From positions 1 through 40,878 of the forward strand of contig JAGWHQ010000014.1 in the NCBI GenBank assembly GCA_028866655.1: 40,878 bases of DNA, in the 5' to 3' direction. The notes under the pieces were generated by a model. It saw only the letters and a program-made list of their open reading frames with translations, did not search any database and was not told the origin of the DNA. Source of the stretch: Nitrososphaerota archaeon (GTDB lineage: Archaea; Thermoproteota; Nitrososphaeria; Nitrososphaerales; Nitrosopumilaceae). The position numbers and the translations under genes were made by a program. How positions within the stretch are numbered: the first letter of the stretch is position 1; the number at the start of each line of letters is the position of its first letter. Shown piece by piece: positions 39,885-40,878 of this stretch.

Positions 39885-40878
39885 TTAGCTCATGCCAAAA
39901 AGATGCGAAAAGAATTGTACTAGACCTTCAAAGATTGCATTGCTTGTCTGTGGAATCTCCTTGTCTGAGATGACATAGACTAGTCCAGGACTGTCATTTC
40001 CTGCATAAACCAAGCCTGTAGATGGATTTACAACAATGCCGTATACGTGTGTTCCAGCAGGTATCGTTCCAGATACAGTATCAGTCTTGCCGTCAATTAC
40101 AGAGACAGTGCCACCACCAGAGTCTGCAACGTAGATCTTGTCTTGTACTGGGTCTACTGTTATACCATCAGGATTTGCGCCTACTGCAATGGTATGTGTC
40201 ACAAAACCAGTATCTCCATCAATTGCAAAAACCTCGGATGTTTTAGAACTTGTCACATAGATGGTATCATCCACTGGATCAACTGCAACTCCAGTGGTAC
40301 CATTCTCAACTGGTATAGTCCTGATTACAGTATCTGTTTTTTCATCAATAATCGATACCGTTCCTGCTCCAGAGTTTGTGACATAGGCCATTCCACTTAC
40401 AGGATTTACAGCAACTGCAGTAGGCCGTGCACCTACTGATATAGTATCTGTTACAGTATTTGTCTTGCAGTCAATTACAGACACTGCAGCAGAATTTGTA
40501 TTTGCAACATAGGCCTTGTTTGCGATTTCATCAATGCCAATACCGTTTGGTTGATTTCCAACTGTGATGGTTCCAGTTACGGTACCAGTATTTCCGTCAA
40601 TTACAGATACTGTGGGTGAACTAAACTTTGATACATATACCATGTCAGTTGCCTGGTTTATTCCAATTCCTGTTGGATTCTCACCCACGATGATATTTTT
40701 TATTACAGTATTTGTCTTGCCATCAATTACAGAGACTGAATCATTTCCCGAGTTTGTTACATAGATCTTGTCAGTAGTTGAATCAACTGCTACAGCCCAG
40801 GGGTTTGCACCTACCTTTACCTGGGACACTGAAAACGAAAATGCAGGCAGGACACAAACTGGTACGATAAAAATTATC
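39885..40878 (-). CDS. Secreted seven-bladed YVTN beta-propeller protein (5' end beyond window)
   Basis: The frame runs off the right edge without a stop, and its first visible residues (IIFIVPVCVLPAFSFS) are a signal peptide, so the true start lies beyond 40878. A GTG at 40829 is only an internal codon. Seven repeats of about 42 residues follow, each with the pattern VGxNPxGIAVDPxxxxxYVTNxxxxTVSVIDGxTxTVxxTI, enough for a closed propeller. The last 25 residues (FEGLVQFFSHLFGMS at the end) form a short amphipathic helix. YVTN propellers are common on archaeal surface layers and probably bind proteins or glycans. No enzymatic residues stand out. Confidence 0.9.
   Translation of the reverse strand, partial: IIFIVPVCVLPAFSFSVSQVKVGANPWAVAVDSTTDKIYVTNSGNDSVSVIDGKTNTVIKNIIVGENPTGIGINQATDMVYVSKFSSPTVSVIDGNTGTVTGTITVGNQPNGIGIDEIANKAYVANTNSAAVSVIDCKTNTVTDTISVGARPTAVAVNPVSGMAYVTNSGAGTVSIIDEKTDTVIRTIPVENGTTGVAVDPVDDTIYVTSSKTSEVFAIDGDTGFVTHTIAVGANPDGITVDPVQDKIYVADSGGGTVSVIDGKTDTVSGTIPAGTHVYGIVVNPSTGLVYAGNDSPGLVYVISDKEIPQTSNAIFEGLVQFFSHLFGMS

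Noticed and set aside
39885-40829. Tandem DNA similarity across the YVTN gene, considered as a repeat array or CRISPR
   Set aside because: The periodicity (about 126 bases) is that of coding repeats for propeller blades; no constant repeat with variable spacers exists.
1-40878. Genomic island, prophage or IS element
   Set aside because: No transposase, integrase, terminal repeats or att-like duplication next to the tRNA-Pro gene; base composition looks even throughout by eye.

Overview
This 40.9 kb window looks like chromosomal DNA of an ammonia-oxidising-type archaeon of the Nitrososphaeria (Thaumarchaeota), close to the Nitrosopumilales/Nitrosotaleales. The reasons are archaeal information-processing genes (eIF1/SUI1, Sec61 beta, type II methionine aminopeptidase, Tsr3, an archaeal type A RNase P RNA, a tRNA-Pro without encoded CCA), coenzyme F420 genes (cofD, cofC), archaea-restricted families (DUF1512, DUF2070, UPF0148) and AT-rich DNA. 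Many genes have a TATA-like box 23-30 bases before the start codon, so transcripts are probably leaderless. I used this spacing to choose starts, several of which are GTG or TTG. The genus assignment is inference.

Layout. 1-4.7 kb: a partial HtrA-type surface protease, an SRPBCC + glycosyltransferase pair, a tRNA-binding OB-fold protein and a GlcD-type FAD oxidase. 4.7-11.4 kb: a poorly resolved stretch with a Cys-rich small ORF and a hairpin, DUF1512 + zinc ribbon, small membrane proteins, methionine aminopeptidase, tRNA-Pro, a 55-residue Cys-rich protein, 3-methyladenine DNA glycosylase, an ion/anion transporter, an EamA exporter and a candidate C/D box sRNA. 11.5-19.5 kb: a 1171-residue surface protein (lamin-tail domain plus seven repeats), Tsr3, an amino-acid permease fused to two universal-stress domains, RNase P RNA and a membrane-anchored exported protein. 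19.6-25.5 kb: cofD-cofC, a CPBP protease with eIF1, UPF0148, Sec61 beta overlapping DUF2070, and an Mrr-like nuclease. 25.6-30.5 kb: an oligopeptide-type ABC importer operon without an ATPase gene. 30.5-33.3 kb: small membrane/zinc-ribbon proteins, a JAMM-domain protein and a long coiled-coil protein. 33.3-38.4 kb: a processive glycosyltransferase flanked by two NodB-like proteins. 38.6-40.9 kb: a small ORF, a zinc alcohol dehydrogenase and a seven-bladed YVTN propeller cut by the window edge.

The most unusual items are: (1) the ABC substrate-binding protein at 25611-28070, whose family-5 binding domain is in circularly permuted order; (2) the candidate extracellular polysaccharide locus at 33281-38434, with a PgaC/NodC-like synthase, one intact NodB deacetylase fused to a double-psi-beta-barrel-like domain, and a paralogue that has lost the metal-binding residues; (3) RNA genes and small proteins easily missed by ORF calling (RNase P RNA, a putative C/D sRNA, 7857-8024, 38636-38776). 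No CRISPR, IS element, prophage or integration site was seen.
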